Shown piece by piece: positions 44,870 through 54,400 of a stretch of 64,000 bases of DNA. Positions within the stretch are counted from its first letter, which is position 1; each line of letters starts with the position of its first letter. Position numbers and translations under genes: made by a program. The DNA lies in contig CAMTZM010000008.1 of NCBI GenBank assembly GCA_947086655.1, forward strand, positions 1-64,000, read 5' to 3'. Below the pieces are notes generated by a model, which was not told the DNA's origin, searched no databases, and saw nothing but the letters and a program-made list of their open reading frames with translations. The DNA is from an uncultured Eubacteriaceae bacterium (GTDB lineage Bacteria; Bacillota; Clostridia; Lachnospirales; CAG-274).

Positions 44870-45742
44870 TTATCTTCTGTATTTATATGTGTAACCCCAT
44901 TCATACGTCATAAGAAAAACAGCATCTGCAACTTGCCCTATTTTCTCATAATCATGAGCCTCATAAAGAAGTCCTGGCTGGTCTCCGCTTGTTTTTGGAG
45001 CAAGCGCCACAAATACAACAAATCCTTCTTCACTAAGTCTTTTTTGTGTTTTTGATATAAAATCAACGTAAGCCTGCCTGTCCTTAGGAAATACATATTC
45101 AAAATCTATATCAAGTCCATAATAACCTTTTTGTCTCATATTATTTAAAATGTTCTCAATAAGTATATCCTGTGCATCTTCATTATTTAAAAGAGCCTCC
45201 GATAACTCATTTGAGAATGTTCCTGACTGTGATAGTGAAGAAATAAGCATAATAGGAGCTACATTATAGCTTTTTGCTATTTCAACAACCTCTGAATCAT
45301 TAATTTCAACAAGTTCCCCTTCTTCTGTAAATCCATAAGTAAACACTGTTAAAAAACTCAAATAAGGAAGTGTTTTTCTAAGAACAAGTCTGTCTATATT
45401 TGGATAGCAATAACCATTTACAGCAATTGTTCCAAACTTTTCCCCCTCATAACTTATTACAATACTTTGCCCCGGATATATTACATTTGTATTTAAAATA
45501 ATTGGGTTATTTCTTATAATATCTCCTACTGAAACATTATACTCTGCCGCTATGGAGTTAACAGTATCCCCTTCCTCAACAATATGAATAACCTGCGGAA
45601 ACAAAATAACAATAGTTTGCCCAACAACAAGATTATTAGGATTTTGTATCTCATTATTATATATAATAAGCTGGGCAGATGTATTATATTTTTCTGCTAT
45701 TGAATTAATTGTCTCTCCTTGTTCAACAACATGTATGAGCAT
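44870..45742 (-). CDS. sleL: 5' part of a split spore cortex-lytic enzyme gene (SleL/YaaH: LysM-LysM-GH18)
   Basis: This frame encodes two LysM peptidoglycan-binding domains (about residues 2-45 and 51-95, both with 'HVVEQGETINSIA'-like starts) and the first half of a GH18 glucosaminidase domain. The catalytic DxDxE motif is D211-I-D213-F-E215. It matches SleL/YaaH, a mother-cell-made spore enzyme that degrades cortex fragments during germination. The gene's own sequence runs to 44885 (286 codons, '...WGYTY'); the next four codons and the stop are element DNA. The 3' part is at 39957-39535. As it stands the product would be truncated in mid-barrel and probably inactive. It starts at ATG 45742. 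Confidence 0.93.
   Translation of the reverse strand: MLIHVVEQGETINSIAEKYNTSAQLIIYNNEIQNPNNLVVGQTIVILFPQVIHIVEEGDTVNSIAAEYNVSVGDIIRNNPIILNTNVIYPGQSIVISYEGEKFGTIAVNGYCYPNIDRLVLRKTLPYLSFLTVFTYGFTEEGELVEINDSEVVEIAKSYNVAPIMLISSLSQSGTFSNELSEALLNNEDAQDILIENILNNMRQKGYYGLDIDFEYVFPKDRQAYVDFISKTQKRLSEEGFVVFVALAPKTSGDQPGLLYEAHDYEKIGQVADAVFLMTYEWGYTYKYRR
44885..44893 (-). repeat. Attachment core, 5'-gene side
   Basis: TACACATAT on the minus strand, preceded by gene sequence ATGGGGT and followed by element sequence AAATACAG. It is identical to the 9 bases at 39958-39966. Confidence 0.82.
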
Positions 45743-45827
45743 AATATCACCTATTAAAACCTTCTCATAAATAGTTAGTGTATTATATTCTCATAAGCTT
45801 TTTCAAGTGACAAATAAAATATAAATT

Positions 45828-46163
45828 TTATGAAAACATAACAAGTCCGTTTTTATTTAAAATAACAAAAAAACCAATAAGCCGTGGTATAAGAGGTTCT
45901 GCCTTTTCACTAAGTTTATTTTGAATTTTAATTGAAATATCGTATATAGACTTTTTTCCATCTATTTCTTTCCATACAAAACTCCCTATATCATCAAGAG
46001 AAACAAATGTATTTTCAGGTATTTTAAAAATTGGTCTTAAAATTTTATAAAAAACAGAATCTCTTTTAATAACAATAGTAACAACGCCTGAATCATTTTC
46101 ATAAAAATCAACTTTTGAATTTCTTACAGGCACAAAATCAAGAAAGTTATTTTTGTTTTTCAC
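45828..46163 (-). CDS. PqqD-family protein
   Basis: A 111-residue protein with a PqqD-like fold: 'FVSLDDIGSFVWKEIDGKKSIYDISIKI' is the typical core. PqqD proteins bind peptides, usually as partners of radical-SAM peptide-modifying enzymes, but no such enzyme is near. The start codon lies 17 bases inside the end of the OPT transporter gene, so translation is coupled. The pairing suggests that the protein serves the transporter or a peptide moved by it; this is inference. Confidence 0.82.
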   Translation of the reverse strand: MKNKNNFLDFVPVRNSKVDFYENDSGVVTIVIKRDSVFYKILRPIFKIPENTFVSLDDIGSFVWKEIDGKKSIYDISIKIQNKLSEKAEPLIPRLIGFFVILNKNGLVMFS

Positions 46164-48051
46164 TTTTTTTCATACCCCCAGCAAAATAAAAAACAGTAAA
46201 AATTAAAAATAAGAAAAATAAAATACCTCCTGCATTTCCCAAAGAAATAATATCCGATAAATCAAATATATCAGCAAAACTTCCTTTTCTAAACGGAATT
46301 ACAGCAAATATCGCAAGCAAAATACCCATAAGTCCTTCACCGGCTATAAGTCCTGATGTATAAAGTATTCCGCCTTCATTTTTATCCTTTTCATTTTTCA
46401 TTTTATCAAAAACATATCTTGCTGCTCCTCCTGTCATTATAGCAGTTGAAAGATGTATAGGCAAATAAAGACCTACGGCAAATGGAAGTACTGGTATTTT
46501 CAAAATCTCGGCTATAATAGCTATAAATACCCCTGCAATAACAAGATTCCATGGAAGATTGCCATCAACAACCCCCTCAACAACAAGTCTCATAAGAGTG
46601 GCCTGCGGTGCCGGAAGCTGAGGAGAATCAAAACCCCATGCAGCATTTAAAAGAAAAAGTATTCCGCCAATAGCTGCAGATGCGGCTATTGAGCCTATAA
46701 ACTCCCCTATTTGCTGTTTAAAAGGAGATGCTCCTAAAATAAAACCTGTTTTTAAATCTTGAGATGTATCCCCTGCAATAGCTCCTATAATACATATTAC
46801 AGAACCTATGGCAATAGCTCCCATCATAGCGCTTTGCCCTTCAAGTCCTGACGCTTTTAAAACAACAGAAGAAATTAAAAGAGTTGCTATTGCCATTCCA
46901 GAAACAGGGTTGTTGCTGCTTCCTACAAGACCTACAAGTCTTGAGGATACTGTTGCGAAGAAAAAACCAAAAACAGCTATAATAAAAGCTCCTATAATAT
47001 TTACCGGAATAGATGGAAGAAGCCATATAAGCAGTATTATAGCTGCCGCAATAAGTGCTATAACATTCATAGGCAAATCTTTTTGTGTTCTTTCCTCATT
47101 TTCTAATCCATTTTCGGTTTTTCTAAAATCCTTTATGGCATGTATAAAAGTTTTCCAGATTAAAGGCGCTGACTTTACAAGGCTTATTATACCTCCGGCA
47201 GCAACCGCTCCTGCTCCTATATAACGTATATAAGAACTCCATATGCCAAATGAATCCATCTCGCTTATAGGAACATTTGCCGGATAAATGGAAATGTCTC
47301 CTCCAAAAAGACTTAAAAGAGGCATAATTACAAGCCAGCCTAAAATACCTCCGGCAAACATATATGAAGAAATTTTAATACCGCATATATACCCCACTCC
47401 TAAAAGCGCCGGAAGAACATCAACTCCAAATCCTCCTCCTTTATATCTTCTCTGCTCAAAATGAATTTCTGACGGAAATATTTTAAGACCATCTGCAATA
47501 AATTTATACAAAGCCGATATTCCCAAACCGGCAAATACAGTTGACGCTTTATTTCCTCCTTCCTCTCCGGCAATAAGAACCTCGGCACACGCCGTTCCTT
47601 CAGGATAAGGAAGAACACCATGTTCTTTTACAATAAGAGCCTTTCTTAAAGGCACCATAAAACATACGCCTAAAATAGCGCTTAATACAGAAATAAGAAA
47701 TATGTTTATAGGTGAAGGATTTTCACCTGTCCATTGATTTTGCCATATAAACATAGCCGGAAGCGTAAATATAGCTCCGGCGGCTACACTTTCTCCTGCT
47801 GAACCTATTGTCTGCACAATATTATTTTCAAGTATAGAATCTCTTTTAAGTATAATACGCATTATTCCCATTGAAATAACTGCCGCCGGAATGGAAGCCG
47901 AAACAGTCATGCCAACTCTCAAACCTAAGTAAGCATTTGCTGCCCCAAATATTACCGCTGCCATTATTCCTATAAAAACAGATGTAAACGTTATTTCCGG
48001 CATAACTTTAGATGCCGGAACAAAAGGTTTAAATTGCTCTGTATTTTTCAT
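46147..48051 (-). CDS. OPT-family oligopeptide transporter
   Basis: A large membrane carrier (634 residues, about 15 membrane segments) of the bacterial OPT family. It has 'GAANAYLGLRVGMTVSASIPAAVISMGI' near the start, 'PYPEGTACAEVL', 'GSSNNPVSGMAI' and 'TSQDLKTGFILGASPFKQQIGEFIG', all typical. It should import peptides or metal chelates. ATG 48051 is preferred, with AAAGGAGTG upstream; the frame extends to 48084 without support. A 165-bp inverted-repeat element lies 72 bases upstream, in the likely promoter region. Confidence 0.93.
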   Translation of the reverse strand: MKNTEQFKPFVPASKVMPEITFTSVFIGIMAAVIFGAANAYLGLRVGMTVSASIPAAVISMGIMRIILKRDSILENNIVQTIGSAGESVAAGAIFTLPAMFIWQNQWTGENPSPINIFLISVLSAILGVCFMVPLRKALIVKEHGVLPYPEGTACAEVLIAGEEGGNKASTVFAGLGISALYKFIADGLKIFPSEIHFEQRRYKGGGFGVDVLPALLGVGYICGIKISSYMFAGGILGWLVIMPLLSLFGGDISIYPANVPISEMDSFGIWSSYIRYIGAGAVAAGGIISLVKSAPLIWKTFIHAIKDFRKTENGLENEERTQKDLPMNVIALIAAAIILLIWLLPSIPVNIIGAFIIAVFGFFFATVSSRLVGLVGSSNNPVSGMAIATLLISSVVLKASGLEGQSAMMGAIAIGSVICIIGAIAGDTSQDLKTGFILGASPFKQQIGEFIGSIAASAAIGGILFLLNAAWGFDSPQLPAPQATLMRLVVEGVVDGNLPWNLVIAGVFIAIIAEILKIPVLPFAVGLYLPIHLSTAIMTGGAARYVFDKMKNEKDKNEGGILYTSGLIAGEGLMGILLAIFAVIPFRKGSFADIFDLSDIISLGNAGGILFFLFLIFTVFYFAGGMKKSEKQK

Positions 48052-48123
48052 TTGAAACACTCCTTTAACTTTTTTTATAAGCAAAACCTAATATATACAG
48101 TTGTCAATGTACTAATTAATGTG

Positions 48124-48288
48124 TTAAGGAAATACCGCATAATTCAATAAAATGGTTTTCAGAGAGAATTTTTCAGTTCGAGGAAATGGAGCGCAAACAT
48201 AGTCGGAGCCTATGTTAAGCGACATTGACAAAGAAATGGAAAATTCTATCAAAAACCATAAAATTTTAATTGTGCGGTGTTTCCTTAA
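48124..48288. repeat. 165-bp inverted-repeat element, copy 3
   Basis: Same sequence and orientation as the copies at 15644 and 39365, with about one change (AAATTTTAAT for AAATCTTAAT). It begins and ends with TTAA and lies upstream of the OPT transporter gene. Confidence 0.9.
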
Positions 48289-48635
48289 TTATATTATATA
48301 CAAAAAATAAATGCAATAAAAAAATACAATTTATACCACCGCCTTAAATGCAGAGGAATTGCTGCTAAATTCTCGTAAGTCGGTTAAAAAAACAGAGATT
48401 AAAATAACTATACTTGCTTTGTTTTCAAGTATGTAATATAATTATTATTACTAAAAAGTATTTAATATATACAATATAAACAGCGGTTAATTTAGTTAAA
48501 GAAACTTATATTTTTATTTTATAAAAAATATCTGTAATAAATATCAAATTTTTACTTAGAGAAAATCTGAAAAATAAAATATTATAGCTTTTAGATATTC
48601 TCTTAAAATAAATTTTAAAAAAGGAGGCTTTTCAA
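48289..48635. other. Intergenic region upstream of the lipoprotein gene
   Basis: These 347 AT-rich bases lie between the repeat element and the solute-binding protein gene. Apart from the AAAGGAGG ribosome site at its end I see no clear promoter pair, operator or RNA. Confidence 0.45.
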
Positions 48636-50069
48636 ATGAGTTTATTAAAACGTATGGGGATTATAGCGGCTTTCTGTATTATTATGTCAGGCTGTTCAAA
48701 AGGCGGTGACAATTCTACTTTAGAAAAAACAGAATCCGAAATTAAAAAACCTGAAGAAATTGTAATGCTTACAAATACAATAAAAACAACAGAAGAAGGA
48801 ATGAAAGTCTTCGCAGATGAGTATGAAAAAAGAACCGGCATTAAAATGACAATAAAAGTAACAGAACATCATGATTATTACGAAACAGTAAATATATTAA
48901 TAGCCGCAAGCGAGCAGCTTGATTGTATAGAAGTAGGAAGCGTGTTTTATCCGAGCTATGCTATGTATGACCTTTTATGGGATATGACTGATTCATGGAA
49001 TAATTCGGAAATAAAACCCGTAGTTGACGAATCTTATGTAGATGCACTTAAAATAGATGGACGGCTTTACGGTTTTCCTCTTTCAAAGGGCAATGGAACA
49101 ATTACATATGTAAGAGGTGACTGGCTTGACAATCTTTCCATAAATCCTCCTAAAAATTATTCAGAGTTTTATGAAATGCTTAAAAAATTTAAAGCTATGG
49201 GAGATAACTATATACCTATTACAGCCGCTGGACTTATGAATAGTGAGACTCCTTATGCTCTTTATTTAAGAGAATTTTATCAAGACGCTGTACCTGATTT
49301 TACATTAAAAGACGGCAAATATGTAGATGGAATGACTGAACCTCAAATGGTTAAAGCGCTTGAAAGAATGAAGACTGCATACAAAGACGGACTAATTGAT
49401 AAAGATATAGCTACAAACAAAACATCAACTTGCCGTGAAAAATTTAATAAAGGGCTGGTTGGCTGCTTTAACTATTGGGCTGGTTCATGGAATATGACAT
49501 TACAGGAATCAATTAATGAAAATGTTCCTGATGCTAAAGTAGTTCCTATACCAAGCATAGAGGAAACAAAATATATAGAAAGACCTCCTCTTGCTATGGT
49601 TATACCTATAAGCTGTAAAAATCCGGAAGGCGTTTTTAAATATTTAATTGAATACTCGCACGACGGCGGAGAAGGCGAACTTTTATTTACCTCAGGAGTT
49701 GAAGGATATCATTGGAGACAAAATTCTGACGGAACTCAGTCTGATATAAAAGAACATTTAAACGCCGGAAAAGCCGGAACATATTTTGCTCCTGAACTTA
49801 CATTTACAACCTTCAAGTCAAAAATACCCCTTGATGAGAGAATAATTAATTCAGAAGATATATTTATGAAAAACTCAACAATAGCGTCTATTCCATTAAT
49901 AAGAAAAGAAACAGGAAGCCTTTTGCCGGAAGTTGATTTGTTAAGACGTGAGATAATAGAGGATATAGTTACAACAGATATGACAATAGAAGAAGGACTT
50001 TCAGAATATGAAAGAAGAGGAAGTAAAACTATTGCCAGAATTTTAAAAAATCTAAATGAAGAATACTAA
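48636..50069 (+). CDS. Extracellular solute-binding lipoprotein (family 1), orphan
   Basis: A lipoprotein of 477 residues: a short signal peptide ends in the lipobox 'MSGC' with the lipid-carrying Cys 20. The mature part is a family 1 sugar-type binding protein ('VFADEYEKRTGIKMTIKV', 'AASEQLDCIEVGS', 'RLYGFPLSKGNGTITYVRGDWLD', 'NYWAGSW'). Such proteins feed ABC importers of oligosaccharides, but no permease or ATPase gene is adjacent. It may use permeases encoded elsewhere or act as a sensor. AAAGGAGG precedes ATG 48636. Confidence 0.9.
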   Translation: MSLLKRMGIIAAFCIIMSGCSKGGDNSTLEKTESEIKKPEEIVMLTNTIKTTEEGMKVFADEYEKRTGIKMTIKVTEHHDYYETVNILIAASEQLDCIEVGSVFYPSYAMYDLLWDMTDSWNNSEIKPVVDESYVDALKIDGRLYGFPLSKGNGTITYVRGDWLDNLSINPPKNYSEFYEMLKKFKAMGDNYIPITAAGLMNSETPYALYLREFYQDAVPDFTLKDGKYVDGMTEPQMVKALERMKTAYKDGLIDKDIATNKTSTCREKFNKGLVGCFNYWAGSWNMTLQESINENVPDAKVVPIPSIEETKYIERPPLAMVIPISCKNPEGVFKYLIEYSHDGGEGELLFTSGVEGYHWRQNSDGTQSDIKEHLNAGKAGTYFAPELTFTTFKSKIPLDERIINSEDIFMKNSTIASIPLIRKETGSLLPEVDLLRREIIEDIVTTDMTIEEGLSEYERRGSKTIARILKNLNEEY

Positions 50070-50070
50070 T

Positions 50071-50108
50071 GTTAATTGAGGGAAACGCATGCGTTTCCCT
50101 CAATTAAC
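50071..50108. terminator. 38-bp perfect palindrome between convergent genes
   Basis: Two 19-base arms, starting GTTAATTGAGGGAAACGCA and followed directly by the exact complement, have no loop at all. It includes the last codons and stop of the minus-strand chromate transporter gene. It has no strong T run, so termination is likely but not certain; it could also be a protein-binding site. Confidence 0.65.
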
Positions 50109-50693
50109 AGCTAATATCAAACCTGAAACCGCCCCTAAAGCAATATAAATTATAGGGTGCTTTTTTAATTTCAAAACAAGAAACAAAATAACCGCAAAAA
50201 TTATAAAGCTTTTGAAATCTATAAAATCCATAAAATTATGTGTTTTTTTAAAACTATCAATAGTCAAAAAAGCAATTTGATATATTCCTAAAACAGCAGC
50301 CCCTATAAGTCCGGCCACAGCCGGTCTTAATGTATAAAAAGCGCCGTTTACAAATTTATTCTCACCAAATTTAGCAAGAAATTTAGCAATTATAATAATT
50401 ATAACAAGACTTGGAAGTACAAGCGCCGCCGTAGTTGTAAAAGCTCCCAAAACAGAAATTAAAAAAGAGCCGTATTCATTTTGCACCGAATGAAACCCTA
50501 CATACGTAGCCATATTAACACCAATAGGCCCCGGAGTCGATTCACTAACTGCAATCATTGTAGCAAGTTCCTGCCGTGTAAAAAGTCCCAATCTATCCGA
50601 CATATCATATAAAAACGGAAGTGTAGCAAGTCCTCCGCCTATGGCAAAAAGCCCTGTTTTAAAAAATTCATAAAAAAGACGCATAAAAATCAT
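50100..50693 (-). CDS. Chromate transporter family protein (CHR half-size), second gene
   Basis: A 197-residue membrane protein of the CHR family. It carries the family blocks 'FFKTGLFAIGGGLATLPFL' and 'VSESTPGPIGVNMATYVGF'. It is a single-domain member, and short CHR proteins work as pairs; the partner is encoded 18 bases upstream. The family exports chromate in some bacteria, but in anaerobes the true substrate is often unknown. Its stop codon lies inside the palindrome at 50071-50108. Confidence 0.9.
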   Translation of the reverse strand: MIFMRLFYEFFKTGLFAIGGGLATLPFLYDMSDRLGLFTRQELATMIAVSESTPGPIGVNMATYVGFHSVQNEYGSFLISVLGAFTTTAALVLPSLVIIIIIAKFLAKFGENKFVNGAFYTLRPAVAGLIGAAVLGIYQIAFLTIDSFKKTHNFMDFIDFKSFIIFAVILFLVLKLKKHPIIYIALGAVSGLILAVN

Positions 50694-50711
50694 ACGTTTT
50701 CACCACCCTTT

Positions 50712-51260
50712 TTAATTTGAGCCTTTTGGCTTTTCTTTAAGTACAAATATAACTGACAAAAAAATAGCTGCCGCAACTATTATAACCGGAGAAATACCGA
50801 AACAAACTGAAAGTAAAAAACTTAAAGCAAATATAATTATTCCTGCAAAATCTTTTACCCCTTTTCTTATAAGCTCTATTACTGCACTTGTTACAAGAGC
50901 CGCCACTGCAATTCTTACTCCCATAAGCATATTTTGAACAATTTCATAATCCATGAAATTTCTTATAAAAGCTGCTATAACCGTAATTATTATAACAGAG
51001 GGCATAACTATGCCAACTGTTGATATAATAGCGCCTAAAACACCTTTTTGCTTATAACCTATAAATGTTGCCGTATTTACGGCAATAATTCCCGGAGTAC
51101 ACTGCCCTATGGCGTAATAATTCATAAGTTCTTCCTCATTTGCCCATTTGTTTTTTTCAACAACCTCAAGTTTAAGCATAGGAAGCATTGCAAGCCCTCC
51201 GCCAAAGGTTAAAATACCAATTTTAAAAAAAGATACAAAAAGCAAAATAAAATCTTTCAA
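50712..51260 (-). CDS. Chromate transporter family protein (CHR half-size), first gene
   Basis: The 182-residue partner of the gene above, with 'FFKIGILTFGGGLAMLPML' and 'IGQCTPGIIAVNTATFIGY', the repeated CHR motif. The two halves are related but not identical, as expected for a pair that forms an antiparallel heterodimer. GGAGG-type bases precede ATG 51260. Confidence 0.9.
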   Translation of the reverse strand: MKDFILLFVSFFKIGILTFGGGLAMLPMLKLEVVEKNKWANEEELMNYYAIGQCTPGIIAVNTATFIGYKQKGVLGAIISTVGIVMPSVIIITVIAAFIRNFMDYEIVQNMLMGVRIAVAALVTSAVIELIRKGVKDFAGIIIFALSFLLSVCFGISPVIIVAAAIFLSVIFVLKEKPKGSN

Positions 51261-51488
51261 ATTATCGCCTCCTTAAAATTGTGTAAATATATAAAAAATA
51301 TTGATAATTATAACATATACTTAATACCATTACAATAATGTTAAAGACCAATATTTATACTTAGCTTTTATTAATTTTTTTTAAATTTTATTTAGTATAA
51401 AACTTATAAAAAACTATTTTTTTCTCTATTAACAAAACTCATATTTGACTTAATCATAAACTTAGAATATAATCATAAAGGTAAAGAA

Positions 51489-54400
51489 ATGCTATTAAAA
51501 CAAATATTTAGTCTTTTTCAAAAAAATATTTTCAAAATAAAAGTGAGTTGTGTCATTATGAATAAACAAGAAAAGACCGTTTCGAGTCTAAACGAGAAAA
51601 TAAGAATACTCAGACAGAAACTTGATGAAAAAGAAACTTTATTGGTAACGTCATACACGCAGATTGACCTTTTAAATGAGCAGATACAATCTGCATATAA
51701 AGAATTAATGACAGCAAATGAAGAATTACAGACAATGAAAAAAAAGCTTTTAAAACTAAACAGCGATTACCGTGTAAAAGCAGCAGAAGCAGCGCAAACA
51801 GCCGATGACCTTAATAACCTTCTTTTAAGCGGTGAAATAGGAGCGCTTTATATTGATAACAGCATGTGTATAAGGAAAATGACATCTGTTATTAAAAATA
51901 TATCGAATCTTGTTGATACTGATATAGGACGCTCAATAAAAAATATAAATTTTATTGACGAATACCCTAATTTTGTAAATGACGTTGAAAATGTTTTTCA
52001 AAATAATTTGACAATAAAAAGGGAAATAAAAAGTAAGCATAATTTAAACTATCTTTTAATAATATCACCTTATAAAACAGAGGATATACGGGCCGGCGTT
52101 TTATTAACAGTATTTAACATAACTATTGTTAAACAAGTTCATAATCAATTGCTTCTTGAAAAAGAACAGGCTGAAATAATTGCCGCAATGTCAGCTAACG
52201 CTCTTTTTAAATATGATATAAAAAATGATGTTTTTATTACGCTTTTGAATAAAGATATAGACTTTCCTGAAAAAAATATTCAAAATTATTCTAAAAATAT
52301 TTACAATTTAGGCTTAATACATAAAGACGATATAGAAATATTTAAAGAATATTTTGAAACAATAAGAAATAAAGAAGGACATTTTATATTCCAATTTAGG
52401 CGAAAATTTATTGACGGAAAATTCCGCTTTGTTGAAACCGAAACAAAAACAGTGCTTGACAATAATAAAAAACCTATTTATGCAATAGGTAAATACACTG
52501 ATATTGATGATAAAAAGAAAGAAGAAATAAGACTTTATGAAGAATCAACAAAGGATACTCTAACAGGTCTTTTCCGTAAAAATCATTTTAATAAAATAGT
52601 TGAAAACCACTTAAAAACAGCGCCTTTAAATAGTTTATCAGCATTTATAATAATGGATTTAGACGACTTTAAGTCTATAAATGATACTTATGGGCATTTG
52701 TTTGGGGATACAATTCTAATAAATATTTCAGAAGGTCTTAAAATGATATCAGACAATAATATTATCGCCGGAAGGTTTGGCGGCGATGAGTTTATGATTT
52801 TCATTAAATATATACCTGACAAATCGTATCTTGCCAAAACAATAAATAGCATATATGATATGCTAAGCGCAAAATATGCTGCAAATGAAATGACAAATAA
52901 AATTACATTTAGTATGGGAGCAGCGTTAGCGCCATATGACGCATCTGATTTCAGCGATTTATTTGCAAAAGCTGATTTTGCACTTTTTCAATCTAAAATT
53001 GAAGGCAAAAACCGCTGGATGCTGTTTGAAGACTGCAAAAATACATTTGACAGTCTTACTAAAAAATCTTCTAAATATAAAATGTATATGGAAGATTATG
53101 AAAACTCACGTTTAACATTAAATGAAGAAATAGTAGAGTACATAATTGAAATACTTGGAGGAATAAGTGACTTTAAAGTAGCTCTTTCATTAATATGCGA
53201 AAATATAGGCAGACATTTAGGGCTTATGTTTATAACAATGCGGCGTATTGACTTTGAAAATAACTCTTTTCCTTTAGAATTTCACTGGGAAAAATCAGCG
53301 GGTTTTTCAGAAATTAACGATACGCAAATTGAAAATAAAAATACCTTTGCAGAATTTATAAAACTTATAGAAAATAATCAGGAATTATTTATATTTGACG
53401 ACTGGAACAAAGATAATATTCCAATATGTATAAGAAACTGGATGGAAACAAAGAACATACTTTCATCAATACATTGCGTAATTAAAAATAACAATAATAT
53501 ATATGCTGTATTAAGTTTTGGAAGTGTTGATAAAAAAAGAAAATGGCCTTTAAAAGAAATAAAAATGATAAAAATGATATCAAGAGTTTTAAGTTTACGA
53601 ATATCATCAAGCCATAATCTTCATGAAATAGAAGAAAAAGTAAAAAAACTAACATTATATGATAAAGTTACAGGGCTTCATACATACCCACGATTTATAG
53701 AAGAAGCAAATAAATTACTTTCTGAAAACAGAAAAGATAAAGACTATAAATATGCTATTGTATACAGCGATTTTACAAACTTTAAGCATATAAACGACAC
53801 TTACGGTTATATTGTAGGAGATAAAATATTAAAGGAATTTGCTGAATTTGCTGTAATAGATAATCCAATGTCAATATTAGGGACAAGGCAATATGCCGAT
53901 AATGTGCTTTGTATTGTCAAAACATACAGCAGCGAAGGACTTACAGACCGTGTAATTAATTATAACAAAATATTTTCACAAAAGCAAAATAACAAATACC
54001 CTGGTCTTAATCTTGTTATATCTACGGGAGGCTATATACTTGATGACAATGAAAAAGACATTGTAAACGCAATAGATAATGCAAATATAGCAAGAAAAAT
54101 AATTAAATCAAGACAAAACGGAGGTTTTACATTTTTTGAACCTGAAATGCTTAATTTGATTAATAAACAAGTTAAAATATTGTCTGATTTTCCAAACGCT
54201 TTAAAAAATAATGAGTTTAAAATGTATTTACAGCCTCAAATAAATATAATGACAGGGAAAATATTTGGTGCAGAAGCTCTTGTAAGATGGATAAAATCTG
54301 ATGGCACAATTATATATCCAAACGACTTTATACCTGAACTTAAAAAAAACCGGACTATAATACAACTTGACTTTTATATGCTCGAACAGGCGTTAATAAC

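Larger units (their letters stand above)
39958..44884. mobile_element. 4.93-kb skin-like element interrupting the sleL gene
   Basis: The element is bounded by a 9-bp direct repeat (ATATGTGTA on the plus strand at 39958-39966 and 44885-44893), leaving 4927 bp per unit. It separates two halves of one GH18 gene that match end to end and in frame. Inside are a large serine recombinase, a 63-aa protein, and two cargo genes on the plus strand. Excision by recombination between the repeats would leave one repeat copy in the coding sequence ('GYTY' then 'GPPM'). This is the layout of skin-type intervening elements of sporulation genes. Excision in the mother cell is inferred, not seen. Confidence 0.88.

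Noticed and set aside
39535..45742. The split GH18 gene read as two separate proteins or as a simple pseudogene
   Set aside because: The halves join exactly and in frame at a shared 9-bp repeat and carry no decay, and the insert encodes a large serine recombinase; an excisable element explains this better.
50100..51260. Two chromate transporter genes as a frameshifted single gene
   Set aside because: Each has its own start, ribosome site and complete CHR motif set; paired half-size proteins are normal in this family.
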